Source of the DNA: a virus
Virus record (IMG/VR): IMGVR_UViG_3300006059_000003
Coordinates: 1 to 63,933 of that record
Length of the DNA stretch: 63,933 nt
Strand: one strand, 5' to 3'
Both the position numbers and the translations under genes were made by a program. Below the pieces are notes generated by a model that made no database searches, was not told the origin of the DNA, and was given only the letters and a program-made list of their open reading frames with translations. Below, one piece after another: positions 15,494 through 25,597 of this stretch (positions are counted from its first letter, which is position 1; each line of letters opens with the position of its first letter).

Positions 15494-17419
15494 ATGTTAG
15501 CAAATGTAGGTCGTAATGGTAAGACAGTAAACGAAACCACTAAGTCAATGTTTGAGTTAGCATTAGAAGAATTAACTGCACAACTAACTCCTGACACTGT
15601 TTTAGAAGATCGAGAATCTGCACCTAAAACTGTAGATGTATTACCTCTTTATGATTTCGTAGAAAAAACATCAAAGTTTATTCTTGAACCGTGGCAAGTA
15701 CATCTATGTAATAGATTAGAACGTTTGACTTATGAGAAGGGACAAAGAATTCTTATACATAAACCTCCTCAACATGGTGGGAGTGTTATTGTATCTCAGA
15801 GACTACCTGCATATCTTATTGGTGATAATCCTATCACAAGGGTAAAACTTGCATGTTATAATATCGAACATGCCACAACTTTTACATCTATTAATAAGCA
15901 GATTATGCAAACTTCTGAATACCAGGAGTTATTCCCTAGTAGAAACTGCAGATTACCTCTTCGTCCTTCTGATAAGAAATTTTCTACAGCAGCTCGTATT
16001 CGTTATCGTGATGGTCAATCCTCTTTAATGGCTTTAGGTTTGCTTACTGGATTTGTTGGACAAGGAGCAGATCACCTTTTAATTGACGACCCATACGCTT
16101 CCCCACAAGAAGCATTATCTCCTGCTGTAAATAAATCAGTACAGATGTTTTGGGAATCAGCGGCCCGTACTCGTATTGATGATAATACTAATGTAATTGT
16201 TATGTTCCATAGATATTGGGAAGATGACATTACTGGATTTCTTATTAAGAATGAAGGACTTCAAGCAGAAGGGGGTAAATGGGAGTTAATTTCCTACAGA
16301 GCAGAATGGGACGGTGATGAATCTATAGAAGTTGGAGGAAAAGACCCTTTAAATCGTAAGATTGGTGTATATCTTTCTCCCAGGAAAGCGGCGCAACCTA
16401 ATTACTACAGAGAACAAAAGAAAAGTGTTGCGATATGGCGTTCACAATTTCAAGGTAAACCTTCATCAGAAGACGGTAACATGTTTAAGACTGATAGGAT
16501 TAAGATAATTCCTACAGTTTTAGTTAAACTTGTCAAATTGACTCGTGCATGGGATACTGCATCTTCTGAGGATGGTGACTATACTGTTGGTGTTCTAATG
16601 GGATTAGGTGAAGATAAGATAATATATATTCTACACGTAGAGAGATTCAAAGCAGAAACTCACGAACGTAATAAGAGAATGAAACGAACTTGTCTTAATG
16701 ATCGTTTACGTTATCGTCGTATTGAGTATGTAGTTTGTGTACCTCAAAATCCTTCTGATGCTGGTAAAGATCAAGCAACTTCTTTTCAAATGTTATTTGC
16801 AGGATTTACAGTTTCTGTCATTCAAGCATTTAATAGAGGAGATAAGACAGTTCGTGCTGACCCGTGGGGTTCCTACTGTAATGCTGGACTTGTTAAAGTA
16901 GTTTTCTCTGGAAATATGTTTGAGAAAAATGAAAAAGGCGACTATATTTCCTGGGTTCCAGAATGGTATGCAGAACATAAGAAATTTCCTAACCAATTAA
17001 TTGACGACCAAGTTGATGCCTCTTCAGACGGATTTTCTGAATTAGTCTTAGATGGAGATATTCCTGCTGGAGAAGATTTTGATACTTTAGGAAGAGGTAA
17101 GGATTCTGACTTACTTGATAATCTACTTCCTACATCAAACATAGTATTTAATGAAGAGAATGATTTTGATACTATGATGAATGAGTATCTTGCTCAACAA
17201 GCAGAAGGAAATACTTATGAAGATTACTATAGTAGTAGAGCAGGTACAACAAATTCAGGTTCTCCTCCTACAATTATTGGAGATATAAATGGCTACGGTA
17301 AAAATAAAATCAGTATCAACCAGATCGTCTCCAACGCGACGGGGAATCCTAGCTTCTACAGGTATGGTAAAGGACTACCAAGAAAAGTCCCTCAAAAAAC
17401 TACGAGAGGGAGTCGCTGA
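15494..17419 (+). CDS. terL: Terminase large subunit (641 aa)
   Basis: DNA-packaging motor: ATPase plus nuclease. The Walker A region is KPPQHGGS (90-97), Walker B is LLIDDP (195-200, Asp198-Asp199), and MFHRYWEDDITG is the coupling segment after it. The nuclease half shows AWDTASSEDGDYTVG and a late DDQVDA acidic cluster. The usual Lys of the P-loop GK(S/T) is Gly here, although Lys90 lies seven residues before the Ser. Length fits the family. Its last 131 bases overlap the portal gene in another frame. Confidence 0.9.
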   Translation: MLANVGRNGKTVNETTKSMFELALEELTAQLTPDTVLEDRESAPKTVDVLPLYDFVEKTSKFILEPWQVHLCNRLERLTYEKGQRILIHKPPQHGGSVIVSQRLPAYLIGDNPITRVKLACYNIEHATTFTSINKQIMQTSEYQELFPSRNCRLPLRPSDKKFSTAARIRYRDGQSSLMALGLLTGFVGQGADHLLIDDPYASPQEALSPAVNKSVQMFWESAARTRIDDNTNVIVMFHRYWEDDITGFLIKNEGLQAEGGKWELISYRAEWDGDESIEVGGKDPLNRKIGVYLSPRKAAQPNYYREQKKSVAIWRSQFQGKPSSEDGNMFKTDRIKIIPTVLVKLVKLTRAWDTASSEDGDYTVGVLMGLGEDKIIYILHVERFKAETHERNKRMKRTCLNDRLRYRRIEYVVCVPQNPSDAGKDQATSFQMLFAGFTVSVIQAFNRGDKTVRADPWGSYCNAGLVKVVFSGNMFEKNEKGDYISWVPEWYAEHKKFPNQLIDDQVDASSDGFSELVLDGDIPAGEDFDTLGRGKDSDLLDNLLPTSNIVFNEENDFDTMMNEYLAQQAEGNTYEDYYSSRAGTTNSGSPPTIIGDINGYGKNKISINQIVSNATGNPSFYRYGKGLPRKVPQKTTRGSR

Positions 17420-18956
17420 TATACACCTTCAAATACAAATAGATCGTAGAGATGCTTTCTCTTCCTTTGAACATATCACTAAGTTTAGAAACTATGCTAA
17501 AGGGAAGCAAGACTCTACTCTTACTATAGAACAACAGAAAATGTTGGAAGGTGTATTAGGTAACGATTACTGCGATAATATTTGTGGAGAAATTCTATCA
17601 GAACATACTTCGAGATTAGAAGTAGATCGTGTTACCTGCGAAGATGATACAGTACAAGAATGGTTAGATGATTTCCTACAGAGGCATCGTTTTGAGGATT
17701 TACAGGAACGAACCCATCGTCATACTTTACGGGACGGTAATTTCTGCTTAATGCCTTATTATGACCCTGATTTAAATAGGATTCTTCCTTCCAGAGAAAA
17801 ATGGTGGGACGGATTTTCTGGTGTATTTATTGGATATGATACCTCTGGTGGTATACTTTATGCAGTAAAGGAGTGGAATACTCTTATAGGTAGACGACGT
17901 ACTATTTACTACGAAGGATTTATGGAACGGTATATTGCTATAGGTTCTACAAATACCTGGCAACCATATATTTCCCTAAGTGATATGTCTATCTTAGGAT
18001 TAACTTCTACTACTGCTCTCCCTGGAATACAGCAAAACTCTAGCCCTATAGGAATTCCATATGTTGACCAACCGGACATACCATTACATATTCCTTTTGT
18101 TCATTTCTCTAATCCTGGCGATGATGATAATTATGGTACCTCAATTTTCGATGGAGGAATTGTAGGTGGTCAAGATCAAGTAAATGATGTACAGTATGAT
18201 ATGAGTGCCGCAGGTAGAATGAACGGTTATCAGCGTACATGGTCTAAAGGCTACAAACTAAAGCAAATTAATGGAGTTACTGTACAACCTAGAACAGGTC
18301 CGGGAGTACATTATCATTCTCCAGAAAAAGATGCGGCATGGGGAACCTTACAAGCAGGTTCTATAGATGAACTAATAAAACTCTATAATGCTAAAGTAGG
18401 TTCTCTATGTAGAGTTACTGGAACCCCTAACCATGTTATTACTGGTAATTGGCCTAGTGGAGAAGCTGCATATAAACTAGAAAGTCCAATTCGTGGGCGT
18501 ACAAAATCTAGACAGAAACGAATGGCTCCTTCCTGGGTAGAGTATGTACATAGGTGTATAGAATTAGCTAATATTTATCAAGATGCAGAACTTGATGAAG
18601 AAGCTATGCTTACTTGTGTATATACTGATGCTGGCGACCGTGACCCACTTACAGAGGCTATGTCTGATTTCTCCTTCTGGCAAGCCGCACAAATTGCACT
18701 TCAATGTGGATTACCTTTAGTTGATTTTCTACGAATCAATGGATGGGGAGAAGATCAAATTAAGGGTATATCTAATAACATTGTAATAGTTCCTCCTGAT
18801 GCTTTAATCCCTACAGGTCCAGGTTCTACAGTTCCTAACCCTGAAGGAAATAATGGTGGTCCCTCTAAATCCCCTGGAGGAATAAGACCTAATGCCCCTA
18901 ATACCGGACAAAAGCCAACTAAAGCAACTCAAAAAACAGCACGAAAACAAGGATAA
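17289..18956 (+). CDS. Portal protein, SPP1 gp6-like (555 aa)
   Basis: Forms the dodecameric DNA gate at the capsid vertex. Family features visible are YAKGKQDSTLT and the LGNDYCDNICGEILSEHTSR segment near the N-terminus, the long beta/alpha core with FVHFSNPGDDDNYGTS, and a helical C-terminus followed by a Pro/Gly/Thr-rich basic tail. The start at 17289 is chosen because GGAG lies 7 bases upstream, although it overlaps terL by 131 bases; an ATG at 17364 is the alternative. Confidence 0.85.
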   Translation: MATVKIKSVSTRSSPTRRGILASTGMVKDYQEKSLKKLREGVADIHLQIQIDRRDAFSSFEHITKFRNYAKGKQDSTLTIEQQKMLEGVLGNDYCDNICGEILSEHTSRLEVDRVTCEDDTVQEWLDDFLQRHRFEDLQERTHRHTLRDGNFCLMPYYDPDLNRILPSREKWWDGFSGVFIGYDTSGGILYAVKEWNTLIGRRRTIYYEGFMERYIAIGSTNTWQPYISLSDMSILGLTSTTALPGIQQNSSPIGIPYVDQPDIPLHIPFVHFSNPGDDDNYGTSIFDGGIVGGQDQVNDVQYDMSAAGRMNGYQRTWSKGYKLKQINGVTVQPRTGPGVHYHSPEKDAAWGTLQAGSIDELIKLYNAKVGSLCRVTGTPNHVITGNWPSGEAAYKLESPIRGRTKSRQKRMAPSWVEYVHRCIELANIYQDAELDEEAMLTCVYTDAGDRDPLTEAMSDFSFWQAAQIALQCGLPLVDFLRINGWGEDQIKGISNNIVIVPPDALIPTGPGSTVPNPEGNNGGPSKSPGGIRPNAPNTGQKPTKATQKTARKQG

Positions 18957-18991
18957 CACACAACTTTAACTTCTAAGGAAACCAACAAACA

Positions 18992-19678
18992 ATGAAAACA
19001 TTCCCTTTGCAATTTGCTAATAGTTTCTCTCCTTTCCAGAGATTTGAGGCTCCTGTATTTTTTGCAGTTGATGATGGTAAAGGTGGAATAGTAGAAAAAA
19101 CAGCAGAAGAGATAGCTAAAGAAAAAGAAGAAGCAGATAAGAAAGCGGCAGAAACTAAGCCTTTTGATATAGCTACACTTCCTACAGAACAACAAGAAGC
19201 TATTAAGAAGATGATAGCTGATTCTGTTACAGAAGCTACTACTAAATCTTCTGCACAAGCTATTAAGGATAAGGAAGATGCAGATAAGAAAGCAGAACGA
19301 GATAGGAAACTTGCAGAAGCTAAGACTAAAGGCGATAAAGACGCAGAAACTGCACTTCGTCTTGAACAACTTGAAGAAGATAATAAGAAATTACGAATAG
19401 CAAACGAAGCGGCTTTAAAGAGTAACGAAGAAGCACAGAAAATTAGAATTGCTTCTCGCTTAGGTCTTCCTGATGGTTTCCATTCCAGACTATTAGGTTC
19501 TACACCAGAAGAATGGGAAAAAGATGCTAAGGATTTAGCAAAGACTTTACCTACTGTAAAACCTAAACCTGGAGATACAGACCCAGGTAATAAAGATGTA
19601 AAATCTTCTGCTAAGTTACAACAAGATACTGCTAACAAAATTGCAGGAGGTATTCTAAAGAGTGTTGGATTTAACTAA
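18992..19678 (+). CDS. Scaffolding protein (228 aa)
   Basis: Residues 30-155 are an uninterrupted charged coiled coil rich in Glu, Lys and Ala; the C-terminus contains a short conserved-looking helix (NKIAGGILKSVGFN), the usual capsid-binding end. Position between portal and capsid genes is classic for a phage scaffold. The N-terminal MKTFPLQFANSFSPFQRFEA could be a removable propeptide; codons 11-17 come from a dispersed hairpin at 19025-19043. Confidence 0.75.
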   Translation: MKTFPLQFANSFSPFQRFEAPVFFAVDDGKGGIVEKTAEEIAKEKEEADKKAAETKPFDIATLPTEQQEAIKKMIADSVTEATTKSSAQAIKDKEDADKKAERDRKLAEAKTKGDKDAETALRLEQLEEDNKKLRIANEAALKSNEEAQKIRIASRLGLPDGFHSRLLGSTPEEWEKDAKDLAKTLPTVKPKPGDTDPGNKDVKSSAKLQQDTANKIAGGILKSVGFN

Positions 19679-19711
19679 CTTTGTGTTATTTCTACGAGAG
19701 GATAATGTTTA

Positions 19712-20515
19712 ATGTCTACAGTTGTTAAAAGTGCAACAGGCGTATCGCTAGCTACAGTACTTCCAGATTCAGGAAGTATGATTGGTCCTATTGGTGATGT
19801 TGCTACACCTGCATATCGTACAGGAGGAGCAGGACAGAAACTCGATTCAGGAGATTTATGTTATGTAAATTCTTCTGGAGAAGTTATGCCAGCATTGGAG
19901 GATCAGACCGGCACAACTGCCGCTGTCAATGATGTACAAACTATGGGTGCATCACAGAATACTTCTAATGTATCTGCCGGAGGATATGTACTTGGCTATA
20001 AGGGAGTATACACTGCACTTCTTGCATACAATGCTTCTGCTGGTACAGTACAGACGGCTATTCAAGCCCTTTCTACAGTTGGTGCAGGAAATATCTTAGT
20101 TACTTCGACATTCCCTAACTTTGTGTTTACTGCCGCTAGTGGACTTGCAGGAACTCCACTTGATCTCATTGAAGTACAACCTTCACTTGTTGATTTAACT
20201 TCACAATACCCTGTTACCTTATCTATGGTACATACTACTATGGGGCTACCTATAGGGGCATCAGGTGCGGAACAAGCGCAATCCCGTGTGTTCGGTATGA
20301 CTATGAAGAAATACAATAGAGGAGAACCTGTAACTCTCTATCATGGTGTAATTATGATGTACTCTGATGGAAATCTTACACCTGGGGCAGACTACTATCT
20401 CTCTGGAACAGTACCAGGAGCATTAGATACTGCACGTACTTTAGCTGTTGGTGTTCAATTTCCTGTTGCTAGAGCAATAGATTCTCAACGTCTTTGGGTA
20501 TTTCACGTAAGGTAA
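19712..20515 (+). CDS. Capsid decoration-type protein (267 aa)
   Basis: The N-terminal and C-terminal thirds resemble DUF2190-like phage decoration proteins (GDLCYVNSSGEVMPAL; LTPGADYYLSGTVPGAL). Residues 100-160 (LLAYNASAGTVQTAIQALST...FTAASGLAGTPLDLIEV) form a separate beta domain that is common in phage virion proteins and recurs in the tail-tip protein at 35230. It is expressed directly before the major capsid gene. Confidence 0.65.
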   Translation: MSTVVKSATGVSLATVLPDSGSMIGPIGDVATPAYRTGGAGQKLDSGDLCYVNSSGEVMPALEDQTGTTAAVNDVQTMGASQNTSNVSAGGYVLGYKGVYTALLAYNASAGTVQTAIQALSTVGAGNILVTSTFPNFVFTAASGLAGTPLDLIEVQPSLVDLTSQYPVTLSMVHTTMGLPIGASGAEQAQSRVFGMTMKKYNRGEPVTLYHGVIMMYSDGNLTPGADYYLSGTVPGALDTARTLAVGVQFPVARAIDSQRLWVFHVR

Positions 20516-20600
20516 TAATTAACTGCTATCTATATTGTAGTTTCTATTATCTCCTCTCTACTTTAATGTTTAATTTCTTAAGAAAGGTCAATCAAAAAGG

Positions 20601-21722
20601 ATGCCTTTACCTCTTTTTGGTACAAATACTTCCTTCGAATCGTTAGTTGCAAATAATCAAACTATTGCACAACTTGGTCCTGATGGGCAGAAGCATGTAT
20701 GGGATGGTATAGCTTCTCTACTTAATGCTTTTAATGCACAACAGAAGGAACTTGTTTCTCAATTTTGTGAAAGAACTACAGGTCGTCTTCGTAAGTACGG
20801 AGGTGGCAAGCGGTTCCGTATGCAACGTACCGATGAATTCGGTCGTGGTAATGCGCAGAAAATGCTGGTAGGTTCTTATGTTGGATTTCCTATGGAAAAA
20901 TATGAAATCGCAACACAGTGGACTGCTACTGCTCGTAAGAACATGAAGGTTTCTGAGATTGCCGCACAAGTTACAGCAGTTGTAACTGCTTCTGCCACAG
21001 GAGTTATTGGTAACATCAAGACAGCACTTATGGGAGGAGTTAATTATATTTTCTCCGACTATCTTGTCGATCACGTTGATAACCAGTTTTCTCTTCCAGT
21101 GAAAGCGTTGCTTAATGCTGATGGGCAGGTAATTCCTCCAGGTCCGAATGGAGAAACTTTCAACGGTTCCACGCACACTCACTACCTTGCTAGTGTAGTT
21201 CTTACAAACTCCTGGTTAGTTGCACTTGTTGATACTGTAGTACAACATGTCAATAACGGAGTTCCTGTGATGTGGATTAACTACGCTGATGCTGATGCAG
21301 TTTCTGCACTCCCTTCATTCAAGGAACTTGTATATTCTACAACACAGAAATCAGCTAATCAGGAGTATGGCGAAGGAGTACTTGACCCTGTAAATATTAA
21401 CAATCGACAAATCGGTTGGTTTAGGGGTGCGGCGGTATGGGTAAAACCATTTTGGCCTGCGAATTATTTCCTATGCTTTATCGCCGCTACTGCACAAGGT
21501 AAACCACTTGCATTTCGAGTAAGGGGTACAGACCCCAATGGCGGTGAGGAAGTTCCTGATGCTGGCGATCTTGTTCTAATTTATGAGGATGAAGAACATC
21601 CTCTAAGGGCTACAGGTTGGGAACAAGAATACGGTATTGGAGTTTGGGGTAGAAACTTAGCCGCTATTGGTTATGTCGGGGCATCTACCTATGTAATTCC
21701 TGATACTACTACTTTCTTCTGA
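20601..21722 (+). CDS. Major capsid protein (373 aa)
   Basis: Identified by position (after scaffold and decoration genes), size, and a composition typical of HK97-fold capsid proteins: helical N-terminal arm, Gly-rich E-loop-like segment (RKYGGGKRFRMQRTDEFGRG), then mixed alpha/beta. Codon choice is slightly more GC-rich than its neighbours, as expected of a highly expressed gene. No direct family motif is claimed. Confidence 0.75.
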   Translation: MPLPLFGTNTSFESLVANNQTIAQLGPDGQKHVWDGIASLLNAFNAQQKELVSQFCERTTGRLRKYGGGKRFRMQRTDEFGRGNAQKMLVGSYVGFPMEKYEIATQWTATARKNMKVSEIAAQVTAVVTASATGVIGNIKTALMGGVNYIFSDYLVDHVDNQFSLPVKALLNADGQVIPPGPNGETFNGSTHTHYLASVVLTNSWLVALVDTVVQHVNNGVPVMWINYADADAVSALPSFKELVYSTTQKSANQEYGEGVLDPVNINNRQIGWFRGAAVWVKPFWPANYFLCFIAATAQGKPLAFRVRGTDPNGGEEVPDAGDLVLIYEDEEHPLRATGWEQEYGIGVWGRNLAAIGYVGASTYVIPDTTTFF

Positions 21723-21758
21723 TAGTAATTACAGCAATCCTCTCATTCTGTATACCAT

Positions 21759-21773
21759 TTCCTTTCCAGGGAA
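21759..21773. repeat. Dispersed hairpin, GGG variant
   Basis: TTCCTTTCCAGGGAA, with changed arms that still pair (one G-T), 38 bases after the capsid gene. Confidence 0.7.
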
Positions 21774-21855
21774 AATAAGGCAAGCAGGGAAGAGAGAGAA
21801 GGATTCCACACACAAAACTAAATTAAGTTAAGAAGCTAAGGAAATATCAAAAACA

Positions 21856-22218
21856 ATGTCAGAATCAATTCAAAGTACACAAACAAAGTCTAATGCAGAA
21901 CTTCTAGGTAGAGGTAAGAAGGTTAAAGTTTCTACAGCTAATAAGCCAGTAAAACAAGCTATAGTAGTTAGGGATTTATACGACCGGGAAGAGGATTACG
22001 ACGTACCTCATAGCGGTTCTGTAGATGAAGAAACTGGACGACCTTTATATGATGAAGCACCTGTTCCTGGTGGGAGATTTGCAGTAATTCAAAAGCAAGG
22101 TGCAAATATTAAGATTGATCTACTAAACGCAAAAGGCGATGTTATTGATGCAGATGGTAATATCCTAAAAGAAGCACCTAAACTTGATGCAACAAATCTT
22201 CCTCTACTGTTAGTGTAA
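21856..22218 (+). CDS. Hypothetical protein after the capsid gene (120 aa)
   Basis: Basic Ser/Lys-rich N-terminus, then an acidic region (YDREEDYDVPHSGSVDEETG) and a small beta domain. The sequence gives no family. Its place suggests a head accessory protein. Confidence 0.55.
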   Translation: MSESIQSTQTKSNAELLGRGKKVKVSTANKPVKQAIVVRDLYDREEDYDVPHSGSVDEETGRPLYDEAPVPGGRFAVIQKQGANIKIDLLNAKGDVIDADGNILKEAPKLDATNLPLLLV

Positions 22219-22245
22219 ATTCTTTCTCAGGAGATACAACCCGTT

Positions 22246-23070
22246 ATGCAAGCCGGAACTATCCAACTAATAAAAGAATCTGTTGATTTAGGTGTAAATT
22301 ATATACTAACTAATCCTAATACAATAGTCTTTGCACCTGATGGTAGTCAGAAAACTGTAGTACCTGTTGTATCTCCTGATGTAGCAGTGTCTTCTAATCC
22401 TCATAATTTTACTGCAAGATATACTCCTACTATGGGGGGATTACATCAGGCTATATTCCAGTTTCTTGTAGGGTCTGAAACTCTATACAGTACTGTTAAT
22501 TTCTGGATTACATGGCAGGATATTTACCCTCTATTAAGAACTAAATTAGGGGTAAATAAAGTACAGTTACCTGATATCTTAATTGACTTAGAATTTACTA
22601 CTATCTATCAGTGGCTATTTACTCTTACAGGAGATACACTTCCTACATACTATCAGTTTAATGCAGATTATCAACTTAGATTTGATACTGGTATGCTATA
22701 CTTACTTGCTTCTCGTCTTCGTCCTACTATTGGAGGAACTGCATCAGCAGGTAACATTACTCTGTTCAAAAAAGGAACTACTACAGTAGAGTACTCAGAT
22801 CGTGATCCTAAACGTAGAACATCTATAGAAGATATATGGTGGGACCAGGGTATTGATTATCTTCAAACAATTTCTACTGAAATACAGCTTGCCATTAATA
22901 ATGACCGTCCGGGTGATATGATTATGACTAGAACTGTAGAAGGTTTACCTTTAGGAAATAATCATCCTCTGTCTAATGGTAATATTGGTTGGCAAATTGG
23001 AGTAGGTGGAGGAACTGTGTATTCTATAGATCAATACTTAACTAGGAGAAGATCGCGATGTACTCCCTAG
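22246..23070 (+). CDS. Probable head-tail connector protein (274 aa)
   Basis: The N-terminal 90 residues look like an Ig-like beta domain; the remainder is helical and begins WQDIYPLLRTKLGVNKVQLP, reminiscent of connector proteins that bind the portal. The end overlaps the next gene by 13 bases. Function is assigned mainly by synteny. Confidence 0.5.
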   Translation: MQAGTIQLIKESVDLGVNYILTNPNTIVFAPDGSQKTVVPVVSPDVAVSSNPHNFTARYTPTMGGLHQAIFQFLVGSETLYSTVNFWITWQDIYPLLRTKLGVNKVQLPDILIDLEFTTIYQWLFTLTGDTLPTYYQFNADYQLRFDTGMLYLLASRLRPTIGGTASAGNITLFKKGTTTVEYSDRDPKRRTSIEDIWWDQGIDYLQTISTEIQLAINNDRPGDMIMTRTVEGLPLGNNHPLSNGNIGWQIGVGGGTVYSIDQYLTRRRSRCTP

Positions 23071-23474
23071 GTGTACTTAATAATGTACGCGCCCTATCTA
23101 ATTCTACTTTAACCGATACCTGTAATTACTACCGTTTTCAAACAGCACAAACTCTATCTAATCCTCTAATGCACACTACAGGAGATGTGCAGGAAGTTTA
23201 TGATTCTGCAATAGTAATGTCATGTAGGGTAGATGAAATCACAAATGATATACTTACCGAAAGAACTAAAGCAAGTATTGATGTAGCAAAACTACAGAGA
23301 TTTATCTATCTCTCACTTGATGATTTAGTTACTAACGGAATTACTCCTAAACTTAGAGATAAGATAGAAACTAATGCAGGTTCACCTAATGGAGAGTTAA
23401 TGAGGTTTAGAGTAGTTTCTGTAGACACTGAAACAGATGAAATTGATGTTATTCTTCTTATAGAAGTAATGTAA
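23058..23474 (+). CDS. Probable head-tail joining (stopper) protein (138 aa)
   Basis: Beta-rich small protein with a conserved-looking VSCRVDE... core and an end strand (DTETDEIDVILLIEVM). Size and position after the connector fit a head-tail stopper. GGAG lies 9 bases upstream of the ATG. Confidence 0.5.
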   Translation: MYSLGVLNNVRALSNSTLTDTCNYYRFQTAQTLSNPLMHTTGDVQEVYDSAIVMSCRVDEITNDILTERTKASIDVAKLQRFIYLSLDDLVTNGITPKLRDKIETNAGSPNGELMRFRVVSVDTETDEIDVILLIEVM

Positions 23475-23486
23475 GGAGATAATCTA

Positions 23487-24008
23487 GTGGCAGATACAAG
23501 AAATAGACTTAACCTAAAAGCTATTCAGAAGATACGTACTAATGTCAGAGCGGCTATTAGAAGTGCTACTTTCAATACTGCTTTACAAGTAGCCGCTGAT
23601 GCCGCAGAACTTGCACCTAAAGACACAACCTATCTTCGGGAAAGCATTTACGTTTCTACTGCTAATTTCTCTGGATATGAAGCATCATTAGCATCTTCTA
23701 CAGATCAATTTAATAGTGCTGTTGCTGTAGGAAAAACTCCTAAAGGAAGATACATTAGTAACTACTCTAAGAGTCGTTATCAGTCTTTTGAAAAAGTAAC
23801 CACAGAAAATCCAGATGAAGCTATTGTAGTAGTTGGGGCGCGACATGGAATATTTGCGGAATTCTCTTCCAGAGAAGGTAAGCGGTTTCTGGAAAAAGCA
23901 ATCTACATGAATCGTGGAAGACTTACAGAAGAGATACGAGATTCTCTAAATGGCTTATGTGTATCTGCACAAAGAAATCTATTTAGCACTAAAGAATTAG
24001 AGGATTGA
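23487..24008 (+). CDS. HK97 gp10-like tail completion protein (173 aa, GTG start)
   Basis: N-terminal helices followed by AAELAPKDTTYLRESIYV, matching the gp10 pattern (APkdTG.Lr.SI), then VVGARHGIFAEFSS and KRFLEKAIYMNR, which resemble the family ending. AAGGAG lies 8 bases before the GTG. A dispersed hairpin inside (23862-23876) encodes FSSRE in this frame. Confidence 0.7.
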   Translation: MADTRNRLNLKAIQKIRTNVRAAIRSATFNTALQVAADAAELAPKDTTYLRESIYVSTANFSGYEASLASSTDQFNSAVAVGKTPKGRYISNYSKSRYQSFEKVTTENPDEAIVVVGARHGIFAEFSSREGKRFLEKAIYMNRGRLTEEIRDSLNGLCVSAQRNLFSTKELED

Positions 24009-24015
24009 TTATATT

Positions 24016-24510
24016 ATGATTCATGGTAATGAAGTAACTACACTTGCTAGGTACATATATAGTCAATTACTTTCTACTCCTTATTGGAGTACAGTTCTTG
24101 CACCTAATGGGTCTAACTTCTTTAGAGAATCAATTCCTGTAGGAGTTAGATTAGAAAATGTAAGTGCAATATTTGAGCAAATACACTCTGAGGATACCAG
24201 AGGGGCTTTTGGATATAAACTATTTTCAGAAGGTGTATATGAAATAAGAGCAGTTTGTGAAGGTAGTGATTATTCAAAACTTGAATTAGCCGCTAATGCA
24301 ATAGATTCTGTATTTGATTGGCAGAACATATTTGATACCAATGCCGGACGATGTAAGTCTCAGGATATTTATGTTGACCCAGTAACTACAGATACTATGA
24401 CTGTAATGTGTATGTTACGAAATGGCCCTGCAATATACCCTAGTAATATTGATGGAGTTAATTACTGTCACTTAGGTGGTACTTACTATATACAGTATAG
24501 GGTAGAATAA
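24016..24510 (+). CDS. Probable tail terminator or minor tail protein (164 aa)
   Basis: Starts 8 bases after the gp10-like gene. A mixed alpha/beta sequence with LELAANAIDSVFDWQ, the helix typical of tail-terminator proteins, and a beta-rich end. Assigned by order and size. Confidence 0.5.
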   Translation: MIHGNEVTTLARYIYSQLLSTPYWSTVLAPNGSNFFRESIPVGVRLENVSAIFEQIHSEDTRGAFGYKLFSEGVYEIRAVCEGSDYSKLELAANAIDSVFDWQNIFDTNAGRCKSQDIYVDPVTTDTMTVMCMLRNGPAIYPSNIDGVNYCHLGGTYYIQYRVE

Positions 24511-24528
24511 GAAAGTAGAGTAATCTAC

Positions 24529-25560
24529 ATGTCAGCAACTCTCCTTTTAGATACTAATGTACACTCCGGTTATGTAGTATCTTCTACTACTACTTTTAAT
24601 GTAAATCTTACTACTAATGGTCCTAACAGAATTGCTGTCCTATATATAGAAACTAATAGTGGTACTACAAGTACCATAGCTTCTATTACAGGAGGTGGAA
24701 CATGGGTAAAAAGAAATACAGATCAATCAGGTAATTACGAATTATGGACTTGTAACCTATCTGCTCAACAAACAAGTACTACAGTTACAGTAACTACTAC
24801 ATTAGCTACTACAAATTTAGGTCTAATATTAGATACTTTCTATACATCTGGAAGTCTAATGATTCCTATATTTGATAATATACACTCTAGTACATGGTCT
24901 TCTGCAATTAATAATCCTACAGGTACTATAACTACAATAGTTGATAATACTTCTGTAGTTGGGTATTGCTATGGAAGTCTAGGTTCTGCTGGTAGTTTAA
25001 GTGCAGGAACAGGATTTACACTTAATGGTACAGTGTCATGGAACTTTGGTCAATCATTTATAGGTAGTGAGATAAAGAATGTAGATACTTCTACTGGAGG
25101 AACTGCTGTATCTGTACCTTTTAGTACTTCTGTAAGTGCTACAGCAGGTTCTTTAATCTGCGTGTCATTTACTTTCATGCCTCCTGTACTTGCTCCTCCT
25201 AATAGTGTAACTGCTACATATATTTCAGGCATTAATGGTAATCCTGGGTATATATCTATCTCCTGGCCTAACCCTGGTAATGGTTTCGTAGGTTCTGGAT
25301 TTAAACTATATCGGTCTTCTAATGAAACTCTTTTAAAGAAGAATGGCGTACCTTCTCTTATAGGCGTACAACCTCCATCTACGTTCTCCTACATCCCATG
25401 GGGAACAAACACTGTAATAGATAGATCATGCGCATATCCTGCAACTGATAATGGTGATAATATTTACACTTACTATATATCTACAGTAGATGCTACTACT
25501 AATCCAATTTCAGAAAGTACTTTATCAACAGGAAGTTCTCCTACAACTTTCCTGGGATAG
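24529..25560 (+). CDS. Beta-sandwich virion protein, paralogue A (343 aa)
   Basis: Two domains. Residues 1-225 are Thr/Ser-rich beta structure; residues 226-343 look like a fibronectin type III-like domain (PPNSVTATYISGINGNPGYI, then YTYYISTVDATT). The next gene encodes a clear paralogue with the same architecture and the same end, ATFLG versus TTFLG. Likely exposed tail-tube or capsid decoration that binds surfaces. No enzymatic motif. Confidence 0.65.
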   Translation: MSATLLLDTNVHSGYVVSSTTTFNVNLTTNGPNRIAVLYIETNSGTTSTIASITGGGTWVKRNTDQSGNYELWTCNLSAQQTSTTVTVTTTLATTNLGLILDTFYTSGSLMIPIFDNIHSSTWSSAINNPTGTITTIVDNTSVVGYCYGSLGSAGSLSAGTGFTLNGTVSWNFGQSFIGSEIKNVDTSTGGTAVSVPFSTSVSATAGSLICVSFTFMPPVLAPPNSVTATYISGINGNPGYISISWPNPGNGFVGSGFKLYRSSNETLLKKNGVPSLIGVQPPSTFSYIPWGTNTVIDRSCAYPATDNGDNIYTYYISTVDATTNPISESTLSTGSSPTTFLG

Positions 25561-25564
25561 GAAT

Positions 25565-25579
25565 TTCCCTTCCAGGGAA
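25565..25579. repeat. Dispersed hairpin with compensatory change
   Basis: TTCCCTTCCAGGGAA: the inner CTC/GAG of the standard copy is CCC/GGG here, so both arms changed together. It lies between the two paralogues, 18 bases before the start at 25598. Confidence 0.85.
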
Positions 25580-25597
25580 AGAAAGGTTTCCGATTAA

